The notes: generated by a model from the sequence alone, not told the origin. A stretch of DNA of 64,000 nt from Bacillota bacterium (GCA_009711615.1 VENI01000005.1:310001-374000), one strand, 5' to 3'; positions 34,309 to 44,354 are shown, numbered from the stretch's first letter. Numbers and translations: made by a program.

Positions 34309-35586
34309 TTATTTATAATTATTACAGTTATGCAGTTGGTATTTTATATTATCCCTTTTTGGCTTTCCCAGTTTTGGCTTTCCCAGCATCCGTTTTAATC
34401 CGCCCAACATGTAATTATACTTTAATGGAATTAAGTTCTTTAACCAAGCAGCGTAATTACCTTTTAATTTAAGTTGATTAAGCTTGTTTATAGCTTCACC
34501 AGCTGCCTGGCTGGGACCTACGTGTATAAGTAGGAATATCATTGATGGGCGGTATTCCCTTTTTCTTCCACCCTTAATATCTGCATAAATATTGTATGCG
34601 GCTGCAGTACCCTGCTGGATAGCTGCTTGAGCAGTGGCAATTACCGGTTCACCAGTTTTGGGATCTATAGCCAGTGCACTGTCTCCTATAACATAAACGG
34701 ATGAATCCTCTACATACTGCAAGTAACGGTTAACAACCACCCGGTCTCTGGGGTCTGTTTTCATACCAGATTCCGAAGCGACTCTGTTCCCTCTAATACC
34801 ACCGGCCCAAACAAAACTATCATAAGCTATTTCTCGGCCAGAGGCAAGATAGATAGTATTCCTTGTCGCTTTTTTAATTAAATCACCGGTTACTACCTCA
34901 ACACCTAATTCTTCAAGCTTTTCGTGAGCATAATTATATATAGAGTTTGACATTCCGGGAAGTAGGTGATTACTTCCTTCCACCAGAATAATTCTATATT
35001 CATGTTCTTCTATATTATGCTTTTGTCCAACTTGCTGTAACTGGTGGGCCAACTGGCCTGCAAATTCAACACCAGTTAAACCGCCTCCACCCACAACAAA
35101 TGTGGTTATTTTCTCATTTCTTTTATCCTTCGGTAAAGAGCTTAACTCTTCCAATATCTTTTCTATTCGGCACCAAATTCTGCCTGCATTATTAAGACTG
35201 TTTAAAGAAATACTGTTTTCTTTTAATCCCTCAATGCCAAAAAATTCCGGTTGGTTACCTAATGCATTAATAATGTATTCATAACTTAGCATTATTTCAC
35301 CATTATTTACTTTAACCAATTTATTTTTTAGATCAATGCTATCTACAGTACCTTTAATAAAGCTAACTTTGTGCTTATTAATTATTTCATTAATGGGTAC
35401 CATTACATCATCTAAATTTTTTGTACCAGCGGCTGGTTGGTACAATTGCGTCATAAAAGTGTGGTATTCGTTTTTATTAATTAAAATCACTTTGTATTCA
35501 CTTTCATTTAGTATACTGCTCAACTGCTGGGCAGCTCTTACTCCCCCATATCCCGCTCCTAAAATCACAATGTTTTTGTTAGGCAT
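34309..35586 (-). CDS. Type II NADH dehydrogenase-like flavoprotein
   Basis: This 425-residue two-dinucleotide-binding flavoprotein has the FAD motif IVILGAGYGGVRAAQQL at the N-terminus, the NAD motif TFVVGGGGLTGVEFAGQLA at about 165-185, and the FAD-contacting VYVIGDSALAID near 295. It should oxidise NADH and reduce menaquinone at the membrane without pumping protons. The C-terminus has a short duplication (LGKPKLGKPKRDN) from a tandem 15-base repeat in the DNA. No operon partners. The alternative, another pyridine nucleotide-disulphide oxidoreductase, is less likely because there is no CxxxxC. Confidence 0.88.
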   Translation of the reverse strand: MPNKNIVILGAGYGGVRAAQQLSSILNESEYKVILINKNEYHTFMTQLYQPAAGTKNLDDVMVPINEIINKHKVSFIKGTVDSIDLKNKLVKVNNGEIMLSYEYIINALGNQPEFFGIEGLKENSISLNSLNNAGRIWCRIEKILEELSSLPKDKRNEKITTFVVGGGGLTGVEFAGQLAHQLQQVGQKHNIEEHEYRIILVEGSNHLLPGMSNSIYNYAHEKLEELGVEVVTGDLIKKATRNTIYLASGREIAYDSFVWAGGIRGNRVASESGMKTDPRDRVVVNRYLQYVEDSSVYVIGDSALAIDPKTGEPVIATAQAAIQQGTAAAYNIYADIKGGRKREYRPSMIFLLIHVGPSQAAGEAINKLNQLKLKGNYAAWLKNLIPLKYNYMLGGLKRMLGKPKLGKPKRDNIKYQLHNCNNYK

Positions 35587-35860
35587 TTCTACTCACCTCC
35601 CACCACTGTAAATATTATTCCCCAACCTTTTGACGGCATTCATTATATAACTATGTGATTATTTTAACATGTATACAAAATTTAAAATGTCTTCTTTAGG
35701 ACAATACAAGTTCATTATATCACTAATTCATTAAGTTTTTGATAGTATGAAAGAAATGTTTCATAAACATGACGTAAGAAGTTCTGTCAAAATGTGTCAG
35801 TACTAACTCTTTACTTTACAAATATATATAACAGTACCACTAGAAAACGGAGGTGAAAAT

Positions 35861-35917
35861 ATTTTAAGAAGACGCTGGATGTTAAGAGCCGTAGCAAACT
35901 GCCAGGAAGGCTGCTGA
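35861..35917 (+). CDS. Possible 18-residue micropeptide
   Basis: GGAGGTG (35849-35855) is followed 5 bases later by an in-frame ATT and 17 further codons, giving LRRRWMLRAVANCQEGC after the initiator. An internal ATG (35879) would give a 12-residue version. The peptide is basic at the N-terminus and has two cysteines. A terminator follows 37 bases later, so this could be a complete small transcription unit. No known family is recognised; the coding call depends on the ribosome site alone. Confidence 0.35.
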   Translation: MLRRRWMLRAVANCQEGC

Positions 35918-35953
35918 ATACTGTCCATTATAAATGATTATAGGTAATAACAC

Positions 35954-35985
35954 AAAAACAAGGGAGGCGTTCTTCCCTTGTTTTT
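35954..35985. terminator. Bidirectional terminator
   Basis: AAAAACAAGGGA / TCCCTTGTTTTT with an 8-base loop lies between the micropeptide region and the convergent GGDEF-EAL gene. Confidence 0.88.
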
Positions 35986-36003
35986 ACATTTAAACGTCTA
36001 TAC

Positions 36004-38727
36004 TCATATTTTAAGAAAATCAACAACATTGCTTTTAGTAGTTTTTAAATTATTATACAATTTTTCTGCTTTAAAAATATTCTTACTTTGCTGAAGCAAC
36101 TTTTCCAACTGATCAGGCGGAACAGGTTTACTAAAAAGGTACCCCTGCATTTGCTCGCAGCAACCATTTTTTAAGAATTCCAACTGTTCTTTGGTTTCCA
36201 CTCCTTCGGCCACCACCTGCAGGTTCATGTTCTGTGCCATTGAAATTACTGTTTTTATTATAGCTTCATCATTGGTATTTTTATTTATATCTTTAATAAA
36301 ACTTCTATCTATCTTCAAAGTATCAACTGGCAATTGTTTTAGTTGAGTAAGAGATGAATACCCTGTACCAAAATCATCGAGGGAAATACCTACTCCAAGG
36401 TTTTTCAGCTTCTGTAGCATAGTCTGAATTAACTCGGGATTCTGTTGGGCAAAATTCTCAGTTATCTCTATCTGCAAATATTTTGGATGTAAACCTGTTT
36501 GATTCAAAATGTTAGAGATTGTCTCCACCATGTCCTGCTGGTAAAATTGACGGTAAGATATATTAACCGATACACACAAGTCTTGTAATAGTGAATCCTG
36601 CCAAATCCTGCACTGGGCACAGGCTGTACGTAGAATCCATTCTCCAATGGGAACAATTAGCCCGGTGCTTTCCGCCAGCGAAATAAATTCCGAAGGGGAA
36701 AGCAGGCCCAAGTCTGGGTGCTTCCAGCGAACCACTGCTTCTACACCGATAAACTGCCCGGTGTTAACATTCAATAAAGGTTGATAATGAAGTATGAATT
36801 CCTTACGCTGCAATGCATGGCGAAGACTACTTTCCTTCATTAGTTTTACAGAGTCGTTTATATTCATTGTTGGTCTGTAAAATTGATAGTTATTTCTGCC
36901 TTTTTCTTTGGCATAGTACATAGCTGTATCAGCATTTTTTAATAATATTTCAGCCTCGTCCCCATCTTCTGGACAGATTGTAATTCCAATACTGGTGGTA
37001 ATGTAGAATTCGTGACCATTAAAATTGAAGGGTTGCTTTAAACTATTTATTATTCTGTCCGACACCATGGTAATATTTGCCTTGTGATCAACTTCCGGTA
37101 GCAATAATAAAAACTCATCACCACCAATGCGGGCAACAGTGTCTCCTTCCCTAAGGCAACCGTCTAAACGTTTAGCCACACTTTGCAGCATTCGATCACC
37201 TACATCGTGACCAAGGGTGTCATTAATTTCTTTGAATTTATCTAAGTCCAGGAACATCACACCAAGCATTTGGTTATTCCTTTTAGCCCTTACTATCTCT
37301 CGTTCCAACCTATCTTTAAAAAGTGTACGATTTGGTATGTTCGTTAAGGGGTCGTGATATGCTATGTGCTTGATTCTTTCTTCAGACCGTTTCCGTTCAG
37401 TAATATCGTTAAAATATACCCCTAAACCATAATCAGATGGATAAGCTCTAACCTCATACCATTTGTTATACTGCTGGTTAAAATCCTCAAACACTACTGA
37501 TACTTTTTCTGAGAATGCCTTGTTAAATTGTTTGTAAAAACGAAGGCTCAATGTCTCAGGCAAAGCATCCCACAAGCTTTTTCCAATCAATTGGTCTTTT
37601 GAAGCGGCAAACAAGTGCTCTGTTTCTTTATTAGCATAGGTAATTCGCCAGTTATCATCTATAGAGCAAAATGCTTCCGTGATACTTTCCAGAATGTTAG
37701 TAAGTTGCGTGTTAGTCTTATCCAACATTTCTTTGGTAACATTTTGTTTAAACATGGTACTTACAATCTTGGCCACGGTATTTAATATGTTTATATCCTC
37801 TTCCAGCCAAGCCCGTCTTTGCCTACATTCACTTAGGCCAATAAACCCAAAAAACTTTTCGTTTACAAAAAGCGGGAAGGCTAGTATTGATTTCACATCC
37901 ATACCAGATAACAACCGCTTTTCCGGTCCTTCATGCATATCTTCTATATTAGTATAATTTATAATTTCACCTTTTTGCAGAGTTGACACCCATTGGGGAA
38001 TAACGTTTACCGGAATACGCTTTAAGCTGGCTTTCTGGGTGATCTCACCTTTGTTCACCCAAACATATGTATTATTCATTGTATCCGTATCTTGGTAGTG
38101 TTCAAAAATATATGTCTTACTAACATCTAATGTTTTTCCGATAATAGTAAGGCATTGTTTGCAGAACGAGCTTATCTCTGTGCAGTTTACAGTTTTCATA
38201 GAAATATCAGAAAGCATTTTCTCGTATTTAATTCTCTTTTTTAAATTATCTTCATTAGCTTTTCGGTCAGTAACATTTCTAGCTATATGCAAAGCCCGTA
38301 TTTCCCCGGTGGGTGTGTAATACATTTTTGATATTCCCTCAAACCAATACCACTGTCCGTTTTTATGCTTTAATCTCGCAGTAATTTTATTGGATTTTAA
38401 AGTTTTAATTAACTCCAATCCTTTTCTTATCACATTTGGTATGTCGTCTGGATGCACTATTTCAAAGATACTTTTCCCCAATAACTCATCTTCCTCGTAA
38501 CCCAATAAACTCTTATAAGAAGGGCTGACATATTGGGTTCGACAGTCAGTTGATATTTCACAAATTAAATCATAAGAGTTTTCCACCAGAGTTCGATACG
38601 CTTCATCACCCTGCAAATTTTTGTGAGCATTTAAGTCAGAGTTTGATGTCAATAATTGATTAGCTAATTGCTTAACTTCAAACATAAATTCTTCTATTAG
38701 GTTGTTATTATCCTTTATAGCATCCAC
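36004..38727 (-). CDS. PAS-GAF-PAS-GGDEF-EAL cyclic di-GMP protein
   Basis: This protein of about 907 residues has an N-terminal PAS (AYRTLVENSYDLICEIS), a GAF (about 165-330), a second PAS, a GGDEF domain with intact RIGGDEF and I-site REGD, and an EAL domain. In the EAL domain the signature is EAV in GVEAVVRWKHPDLG, a conservative change, and the later DDFGTGYSSL and KIDRSF motifs are intact, so phosphodiesterase activity is plausible. I prefer GTG 38727 (VDAIKDNNN) after GGGGG. The N-terminal half is paralogous to the protein at 4975-6375. Confidence 0.87.
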   Translation of the reverse strand: MDAIKDNNNLIEEFMFEVKQLANQLLTSNSDLNAHKNLQGDEAYRTLVENSYDLICEISTDCRTQYVSPSYKSLLGYEEDELLGKSIFEIVHPDDIPNVIRKGLELIKTLKSNKITARLKHKNGQWYWFEGISKMYYTPTGEIRALHIARNVTDRKANEDNLKKRIKYEKMLSDISMKTVNCTEISSFCKQCLTIIGKTLDVSKTYIFEHYQDTDTMNNTYVWVNKGEITQKASLKRIPVNVIPQWVSTLQKGEIINYTNIEDMHEGPEKRLLSGMDVKSILAFPLFVNEKFFGFIGLSECRQRRAWLEEDINILNTVAKIVSTMFKQNVTKEMLDKTNTQLTNILESITEAFCSIDDNWRITYANKETEHLFAASKDQLIGKSLWDALPETLSLRFYKQFNKAFSEKVSVVFEDFNQQYNKWYEVRAYPSDYGLGVYFNDITERKRSEERIKHIAYHDPLTNIPNRTLFKDRLEREIVRAKRNNQMLGVMFLDLDKFKEINDTLGHDVGDRMLQSVAKRLDGCLREGDTVARIGGDEFLLLLPEVDHKANITMVSDRIINSLKQPFNFNGHEFYITTSIGITICPEDGDEAEILLKNADTAMYYAKEKGRNNYQFYRPTMNINDSVKLMKESSLRHALQRKEFILHYQPLLNVNTGQFIGVEAVVRWKHPDLGLLSPSEFISLAESTGLIVPIGEWILRTACAQCRIWQDSLLQDLCVSVNISYRQFYQQDMVETISNILNQTGLHPKYLQIEITENFAQQNPELIQTMLQKLKNLGVGISLDDFGTGYSSLTQLKQLPVDTLKIDRSFIKDINKNTNDEAIIKTVISMAQNMNLQVVAEGVETKEQLEFLKNGCCEQMQGYLFSKPVPPDQLEKLLQQSKNIFKAEKLYNNLKTTKSNVVDFLKI

Positions 38728-39014
38728 TTTGACACACAACCCCCATAACAATCTAAGTAAAACAGATGTGTTGACAATAATCATACAAAAAAGCAGAGTG
38801 TAAACTAATACTATCTCTGCTATCTTCTCACACTATGATGTTATATTTGTGATAATATTATTTTACCCCAAACCTGACCCACATTCAATATTTTTATTAT
38901 TATAGTATCGCTAATTAATATAGTAAGTGAAATTGTGTTATGTTAGATATGTTAATAGATATACTTGAAAAAACTATTATAGCAATTAATTATATATTAA
39001 GGAGTTGTTGATAC

Positions 39015-40151
39015 TTGCCTGACAAGGTTATGGTAACTGTAACCGAATGTGCTGATTATAAATTGGAAGATATTATCGATCATATGGACAAGTTATTAAT
39101 TCCTTTGGGCGGAATAAAAAAAATTGTGCAACCAGGACAACTTGTGGCTGTAAAGCCCAATTTAATTGCCAAGAAGAAGCCGGAAGAAGCTGCTACCACT
39201 CACCCACTATTGGTGGAAGCTGTGGTGAGCATGGTTCAACAGGCTGGTGGAAAGCCATTTATTGTTGACTCACCAGGTGGACCTTCCAATAAGGGATTGC
39301 TGCGTTCGGTTTATAAAGCCACCGGCATGTATCAGGTGGCCGAACGGATAGGCTGTGAAGTGAGTTTGGATACCAGCGAAAAGGTGTTAAACCACCCCAA
39401 CGGCAGGGTGGCTAAGCAGTTAACGGTGCTGAAGGTGCTGGCAGAAGCGGATATTATTATTGGTCTGCCTAAGCTGAAAACCCACTGTATGACCCGCTAC
39501 ACCGGGGCAGTCAAGCTGATGTACGGTGCCATACCAGGGTTAAAGAAGGCGGAATATCACTTTAATATGCAAAAATTACAGGAGTTTTCACAACTTTTAA
39601 TTGATATTAACACGCTGTTACCCGCCCAGTTAAATATTATGGACGGAGTGGTGGGCATGGAAGGCGACGGGCCCACCGCTGGATCACCTAGAAAAGCAGG
39701 AGTACTGCTGGCCAGTGCGAATCCCTTTGCCTTAGATTATGTATGCTCCCGGTTAATTGGTATAGAACCGGAAAGCCTTGAAGTAATAAAGCTGGCTCAT
39801 GAGCAGCAACTATGTCCTGCCAGTGATAGAATAGAGCTAACAGGAGACTCGCTACCACAGTTAAACCCACCCTTTAAACTGCCCGACCATAAGCATGTAG
39901 ATTTTGACATGCCCGGGCCTTTAAAAAAGATCATTGGTCACCTGCAGCCAAAACCTACTTTCAGCCCAGAACTGTGCATTGGTTGCGGTGAGTGTCACAG
40001 GTGCTGCCCGGCTGACGCCATCGAAATGAAAGACGGGCAACCCCAGTTAAAAGTTAATGACTGCATTAGGTGTTTTTGTTGCCAGGAATTGTGCCCGCAT
40101 AAAGCGGTACAGGTACATCAGCACTGGCTGGGGCGAAAACTACTGAGATAA
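39015..40151 (+). CDS. DUF362 protein with C-terminal 2[4Fe-4S] ferredoxin
   Basis: This 378-residue protein joins a DUF362 domain (VAVKPNLIAKKKPEEAATTHP, GLPKLKTHCMTRYTGAVKLMYGAIPG) to a C-terminal ferredoxin with two clusters (CIGCGECHRCCP and CIRCFCCQELCP). It is a common iron-sulfur protein of anaerobes with no assigned reaction. The start is TTG with GGAG about 10 bases upstream. Its 3' end overlaps the convergent Cys-cluster gene by 12 bases, so neither has its own terminator. Confidence 0.88.
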   Translation: MPDKVMVTVTECADYKLEDIIDHMDKLLIPLGGIKKIVQPGQLVAVKPNLIAKKKPEEAATTHPLLVEAVVSMVQQAGGKPFIVDSPGGPSNKGLLRSVYKATGMYQVAERIGCEVSLDTSEKVLNHPNGRVAKQLTVLKVLAEADIIIGLPKLKTHCMTRYTGAVKLMYGAIPGLKKAEYHFNMQKLQEFSQLLIDINTLLPAQLNIMDGVVGMEGDGPTAGSPRKAGVLLASANPFALDYVCSRLIGIEPESLEVIKLAHEQQLCPASDRIELTGDSLPQLNPPFKLPDHKHVDFDMPGPLKKIIGHLQPKPTFSPELCIGCGECHRCCPADAIEMKDGQPQLKVNDCIRCFCCQELCPHKAVQVHQHWLGRKLLR

Positions 40152-40949
40152 CAATACTTCTTTTACCCGATCCATAACGCTGCCGGCAAAGGTTTCTGCC
40201 TCCACATCTGTCTGGGGGCCGAAGCCAAAGTTAGCTGCTATGTCTTCTAAAATAACCTTTACTGCCTTTAGACGGCGGTGATAAAACTCTTCATGCCCCA
40301 CTTCTTCTTCACTAATGCTCAGTTTCTTACGTAACATATCCGGGCCGTACAGTAGGGGCATTATCATCTGACCTATCTGCTGACTCATCCACACCCGGCT
40401 GTTTAACTTAGTAGTGGCATAGTTTATTAGTTCCAGGTAGAGGTCTGACATTTGATAGAACTTCTGTGCCTCTGAATCATTAAACCATTCTTCCACCGTC
40501 CATTCGTCTTCTGCATTGTGCCCCAGGCAAAAAGACATCTTTTCCACAATAAATACCCGCTCTTCTTTATTTCCTTTTTCATCAAACCGAACCGCCCTAC
40601 CTATCGGATAGGTACGGCAGTTACGAGAACGGGCAGGATATACTTCACAACGACCGTCTTCCAACATAAATGCGCAAGGACCCTTGGCCGCATGCTTCAA
40701 GGTTACATAGGGCCATTTCATTTCGTTGGAAAAACCTACATCGCAATATTCTTCCACAAAGTCCTGTCCGGAAATATTTAAGTGCCTAGACATCAGTTCC
40801 ACATCCCATGGGTCCAGTTGGATGGTGATATTGGTACAACATGTACCCATACAATCATCATGGCACATAAAGTTAAACTTATGGTTTAAATCAACACCGG
40901 GAAGTGAGCCATCATCAAGTTTTTTGCTTATATTTTGTTTAAAAGACAT
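40140..40949 (-). CDS. YkgJ-family Cys-cluster (Fe/Zn-chelating) protein
   Basis: The N-terminal half has the cysteine set of the YkgJ family: CHDDCMGTCCTN at about 29-40, then CAFMLEDGRCEVYPARSRNCRTYPIG near 92-117. These bind a metal or an Fe-S cluster. The C-terminal half is helical and without known motif. Bacterial members are thought to be involved in flagellin or other lysine N-methylation in some genomes, but this one cannot be assigned. It overlaps the DUF362 gene tail to tail. Confidence 0.8.
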   Translation of the reverse strand: MSFKQNISKKLDDGSLPGVDLNHKFNFMCHDDCMGTCCTNITIQLDPWDVELMSRHLNISGQDFVEEYCDVGFSNEMKWPYVTLKHAAKGPCAFMLEDGRCEVYPARSRNCRTYPIGRAVRFDEKGNKEERVFIVEKMSFCLGHNAEDEWTVEEWFNDSEAQKFYQMSDLYLELINYATTKLNSRVWMSQQIGQMIMPLLYGPDMLRKKLSISEEEVGHEEFYHRRLKAVKVILEDIAANFGFGPQTDVEAETFAGSVMDRVKEVLLSQ

Positions 40950-41114
40950 CTATGTTTGCCCCTTTCGTCACAATCTTTTAATCACGTATTCGACATTATT
41001 CAAGTTATACCTTGTGAAAATAAAAACTTTCAGATATAAAAACAAGGAAGAAAACCATAATTTGGCTTCTCCCTCTAAATACCAGAACATTGTGAAAGTG
41101 TCTATCTAGGGTCC

Positions 41115-41134
41115 GGGTTCAATAAATTGAACCC
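41115..41134. repeat. Short palindromic REP-like element
   Basis: GGGTTCAAT and ATTGAACCC flank a 2-base loop, followed by CCTAC. It sits downstream of the exporter operon and is followed by AT-rich repeat sequence (41162-41192). It may be a REP-type element or a weak terminator. Confidence 0.45.
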
Positions 41135-41195
41135 CTACAAACACACTCATAAAATGTTTCCATTCTTAATTCTTCATTTTTCATTCTTCATTATA

Positions 41196-42383
41196 TCATT
41201 CTCTTCGCAGAGCAACAATCGGATCTAATTTTGATGCCTTATTGGCCGGATAGATGCCAAAGAAAATTCCTATTATTGCTGAGAATATAAATGCTCCCAG
41301 TGCTGTCCACCAAGACACCAGCGGCGGCAGATTTAAGAATTGTGCCACCACCATGGCACCACCGTAACCCAATATAATTCCAATGACGCCACCTATAGAA
41401 CAGAGCACCACTGCTTCTATTAAGAACTGCATCAGAATGTCTTTTCTTTTGGCCCCCAATGCCATTCTAATGCCTATCTCCCTGGTGCGCTCGGTTACAC
41501 TAACCAGCATGATGTTCATTACACCAATGCCACCCACCAGCAGTGATACCCCGGCAATAGAGCTAATAATCAAACCCATAATGCCAGTGATTTTATTAAC
41601 TGTTTTCATTTCCTCTTCCATACTGTAGCTGTCATAATGGCCAGGGGAATTGTGCCTTCTTTCCAGTATCAATTTGGTGCGATCCATCGCTTTATACACG
41701 GTATCTTTACTGGCAGCACTGCCAATTAACGAGTTCACATACCGCCACTGATTGCTGCCCTCCATGAATGAAATAGGCACATAAGCCATTCTATCTGGCT
41801 CCATTCCCAGTTGCGATTCCCTGGCTTTAATTACACCAATAACCAGTGCCGGTTGACTGTTCCAAAGCATTACCCGTTGACCCACAGGGTTATCCCGGCC
41901 AAATATCTCTTCACCCAGTTTTTCGTCTAACACAACCACCCGCCTACCCACCGCATCGTCTTCTTCATTAAAGAACCTACCCCTTGCCAGTTCCACAGAT
42001 CGTATGAGTTTATAGTCTGCAGTGGTTCCGATAATTCGGGCATTCTTTTTCCCTAAAGAGCTGCGGATTTCACCCCTGCTATATTTCATAGGGGATAGCC
42101 ATTTAACTTCCGGTGAAATCTTTTTAATTACTTCCACATCTTCCTTAGTGAAGTCCCGGGGTTTAGTGTATTCCCCATCCCGATAATTTGGATAGATCTG
42201 ATAAATGTTTGTACCAAACTTTTCCATCTCCCCAATTATCATCGCTTTGCCACCTTCACCAATGGCTATCACCGCTATTACCGCAGCAATACCAATGACT
42301 ATACCCAATGTGGTTAAAAAGGAACGTAACTTATTGTTTCGCACACCTTCTAACGCAACAAAAATAAATTCTTTAAAATTCAC
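41196..42383 (-). CDS. MacB-like ABC transporter permease
   Basis: This 395-residue permease has the FtsX/MacB layout: an N-terminal helix (LRSFLTTLGIVIGIAAVIAVIAIGEG), a large extracytoplasmic MacB core domain (about 45-240), and three C-terminal helices including SVTERTREIGIRMALGAKRKDILMQFLIEA. It should transmit ATP hydrolysis to extrusion of a peptide, lipid or drug. It overlaps the ATPase gene by 4 bases and works with the adaptor at 43077-44354. A Gram-positive version of MacAB-type export. Confidence 0.9.
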   Translation of the reverse strand: MNFKEFIFVALEGVRNNKLRSFLTTLGIVIGIAAVIAVIAIGEGGKAMIIGEMEKFGTNIYQIYPNYRDGEYTKPRDFTKEDVEVIKKISPEVKWLSPMKYSRGEIRSSLGKKNARIIGTTADYKLIRSVELARGRFFNEEDDAVGRRVVVLDEKLGEEIFGRDNPVGQRVMLWNSQPALVIGVIKARESQLGMEPDRMAYVPISFMEGSNQWRYVNSLIGSAASKDTVYKAMDRTKLILERRHNSPGHYDSYSMEEEMKTVNKITGIMGLIISSIAGVSLLVGGIGVMNIMLVSVTERTREIGIRMALGAKRKDILMQFLIEAVVLCSIGGVIGIILGYGGAMVVAQFLNLPPLVSWWTALGAFIFSAIIGIFFGIYPANKASKLDPIVALRRE

Positions 42384-43093
42384 CCTACCACCTCTTTTCT
42401 AAAGGCAATAGTGCGGTTTTCCACCACTTCATCACTGGTTAAAAGCCCATCTTTAAAGCGCAGTATCCGCTGGGCATGCTGGGCAATTTCCGGTTCATGG
42501 GTTACCAGCACTATGGTGGCCCCTTCTTGGTGTAGTTGCTGGAATATGGCCATAATTTCTTCACCGGTACGAGTATCCAATGCCCCGGTGGGCTCATCAG
42601 CCATTATAACCGCCGGATTATTTACTATCGCTCTGGCAATGGCCACCCGCTGATTCTGCCCACCGGACAGTTCGTTAGGCCGGTGGTGGGTACGTTCTCC
42701 CAAACCCACCCGATCCAATGCTATTATTGCCCTTTCCCGACGTTCCTGTGGTTTTAGACCAGCATAAAGCATCGGTAGTTCCACATTTTTCAAAGCAGTT
42801 AAACTGGGAATTAAGTTAAAGGTTTGAAATACAAATCCTAGTTTTCTATTTCTAAGTTCCGCCAGTTGATTCTTATCCAGACCAGAAACCTCCTGATCAT
42901 CTAAATGATAAGTACCATCAGTGGCTGTATCTAAAAGTCCCAGCAAGTTCATCAGCGTTGACTTACCGGAACCTGACGGCCCCATCACAGCTACAAACTC
43001 ACTATTTTCTATGTTTAATGTAATTCCTTTCAGTGCTTCCACCGCCACCGCACCGGTGTTATATACTTTACGCAGGTTATTTATTGTGATCAT
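42380..43093 (-). CDS. MacB/LolD-like ABC transporter ATPase
   Basis: The ATPase has Walker A GPSGSGKS, the Q-loop VFQTFNL, signature [15 protein letters not shown] (N for Q variant), Walker B VIMADEPTGALD and the H-loop VTHEPE. It belongs to the LolD/MacB export subfamily. I prefer the ATG at 43093 (AGGTG upstream) to the GTG at 43102; it then overlaps the adaptor's 3' end by 17 bases. It energises the adjacent permease. Confidence 0.93.
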   Translation of the reverse strand: MITINNLRKVYNTGAVAVEALKGITLNIENSEFVAVMGPSGSGKSTLMNLLGLLDTATDGTYHLDDQEVSGLDKNQLAELRNRKLGFVFQTFNLIPSLTALKNVELPMLYAGLKPQERRERAIIALDRVGLGERTHHRPNELSGGQNQRVAIARAIVNNPAVIMADEPTGALDTRTGEEIMAIFQQLHQEGATIVLVTHEPEIAQHAQRILRFKDGLLTSDEVVENRTIAFRKEVVG

Positions 43094-44354
43094 TTTTATC
43101 ACCTGTAATTACTTGTTGACCATCTTTTAACTCTGGCGGCGGGTTAAGGATAGCCACTTCCCCTTCTTTTAAACCGGACTCCACCACATCATAGAGTTCA
43201 TTGCCCTGCCTGGTTATTATTTGGCGCTCTTTGGCAACACCATCTTCAACCACATAGGCAACTTTGCCGCCGTTTTTGGTTACCAGTGCCTCAAAGGGTA
43301 TTGTTAGCAGTTCCTGTTCTTCCATGGTGATAATGTTCATGTCCACCGTGTAGCCCGGTTTTAAACTTTCTATGTTTTTGTCTAGCTTTACGGTTACCGG
43401 TACACTGATGCTGTTGTCATTGCCCGAAACTGCCACAGCAGCCACCCGGGTTACTTCACCTTTAAATTCCTCGCCGGGTAGTGTGGTACATGTTATTCTA
43501 ACTGATTGACCAACTTGCAAACTTCCGGCATCAACTTCGTTTACTAGGGCAGTAACTTCCAATTTGCTGCTGCTGCCAACTTCCAATATGCGGTTACCCT
43601 CCAACACTCGGTTTCCTTTTTCCGCACCTACGAAAAGCACCACACCATCATTTTCAGCTACAAAGGTCGCCAAATCCAGTCTTTCCTTAGCTTGGGCCAC
43701 TTCCTGCCTGGCCAAATCCACCTGGGCCTGGGCTGATGCAGCCTTTTTTTCATTGGCTTTCAGTTCCAACTTGATCTTAGCTTCCTGGTATGAAGCTTCG
43801 GCCTGAGCAAAATTCATTTTAGCGGTTTCCAATTCTTCCTCAGTTACTGCCCCCTGTTGGTACAGGTAATGTACCCTGTCATAGTTGTTCTTCTCTTTTT
43901 CGTACTGAGCTTTGGCAGAGTTAAAGGACAGTTGGTCGTCACTGGCCAGTGCCGACGCCAATTCCGATTCCCGTTGGGCCAGTTTAGCGTTGGCCTCTTC
44001 GTACAGGCGTCCCAGTTCCATGGTATCTAGCCGCCCTAGCACCTCTCCCTTTTTAACCTTGTCTCCCACTTCCACTTCCAATTCCATCAGTGTGCTGTCC
44101 ACTGGGGTAAAAAATTCCTGCTTGTCTGCCGATTCCAATCGACCGTTGGTAATAACACTTTGTTCAATAGGACGCATTTCTACTTTTTCAGTATTCACCA
44201 TCATACCTGCACTACCCTTATTAGCCGATAACACTGCGCCAATAATGAAAAGAGGTATTACAATAGCAGCAGTCCATTTCAACCACTTAGGCAGTTTCTT
44301 AATTCTCCGCCTGCAAAGGGCAATTCTCCCCACTTTTTGCTGTTCCTGTTCCAC
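43077..44354 (-). CDS. HlyD/MacA-like membrane fusion (adaptor) protein
   Basis: This 425-residue adaptor has one N-terminal membrane segment (WLKWTAAIVIPLFIIGAVLSA, about 20-42), a lipoyl-type barrel (STLMELEVEVGDKVKKGEVLGRLDT), a long coiled-coil rich in Ala/Glu (about 120-235) and beta-barrel domains to the end. It is the first gene of the three-gene exporter operon and would link permease and cell wall space in a MacA-like way. No outer membrane factor is expected in a monoderm. Confidence 0.9.
   Translation of the reverse strand: MEQEQQKVGRIALCRRRIKKLPKWLKWTAAIVIPLFIIGAVLSANKGSAGMMVNTEKVEMRPIEQSVITNGRLESADKQEFFTPVDSTLMELEVEVGDKVKKGEVLGRLDTMELGRLYEEANAKLAQRESELASALASDDQLSFNSAKAQYEKEKNNYDRVHYLYQQGAVTEEELETAKMNFAQAEASYQEAKIKLELKANEKKAASAQAQVDLARQEVAQAKERLDLATFVAENDGVVLFVGAEKGNRVLEGNRILEVGSSSKLEVTALVNEVDAGSLQVGQSVRITCTTLPGEEFKGEVTRVAAVAVSGNDNSISVPVTVKLDKNIESLKPGYTVDMNIITMEEQELLTIPFEALVTKNGGKVAYVVEDGVAKERQIITRQGNELYDVVESGLKEGEVAILNPPPELKDGQQVITGDKNDHNK

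Larger units (their letters stand above)
35587..36003. other. Intergenic region with a possible micropeptide transcript
   Basis: This 417-base gap is AT-rich. Its right part contains a strong ribosome site and short frame (35849-35917) and a bidirectional terminator hairpin (35954-35985). The remainder (35587-35840) presumably contains the NDH-2 promoter; no clear boxes are seen. Confidence 0.4.
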
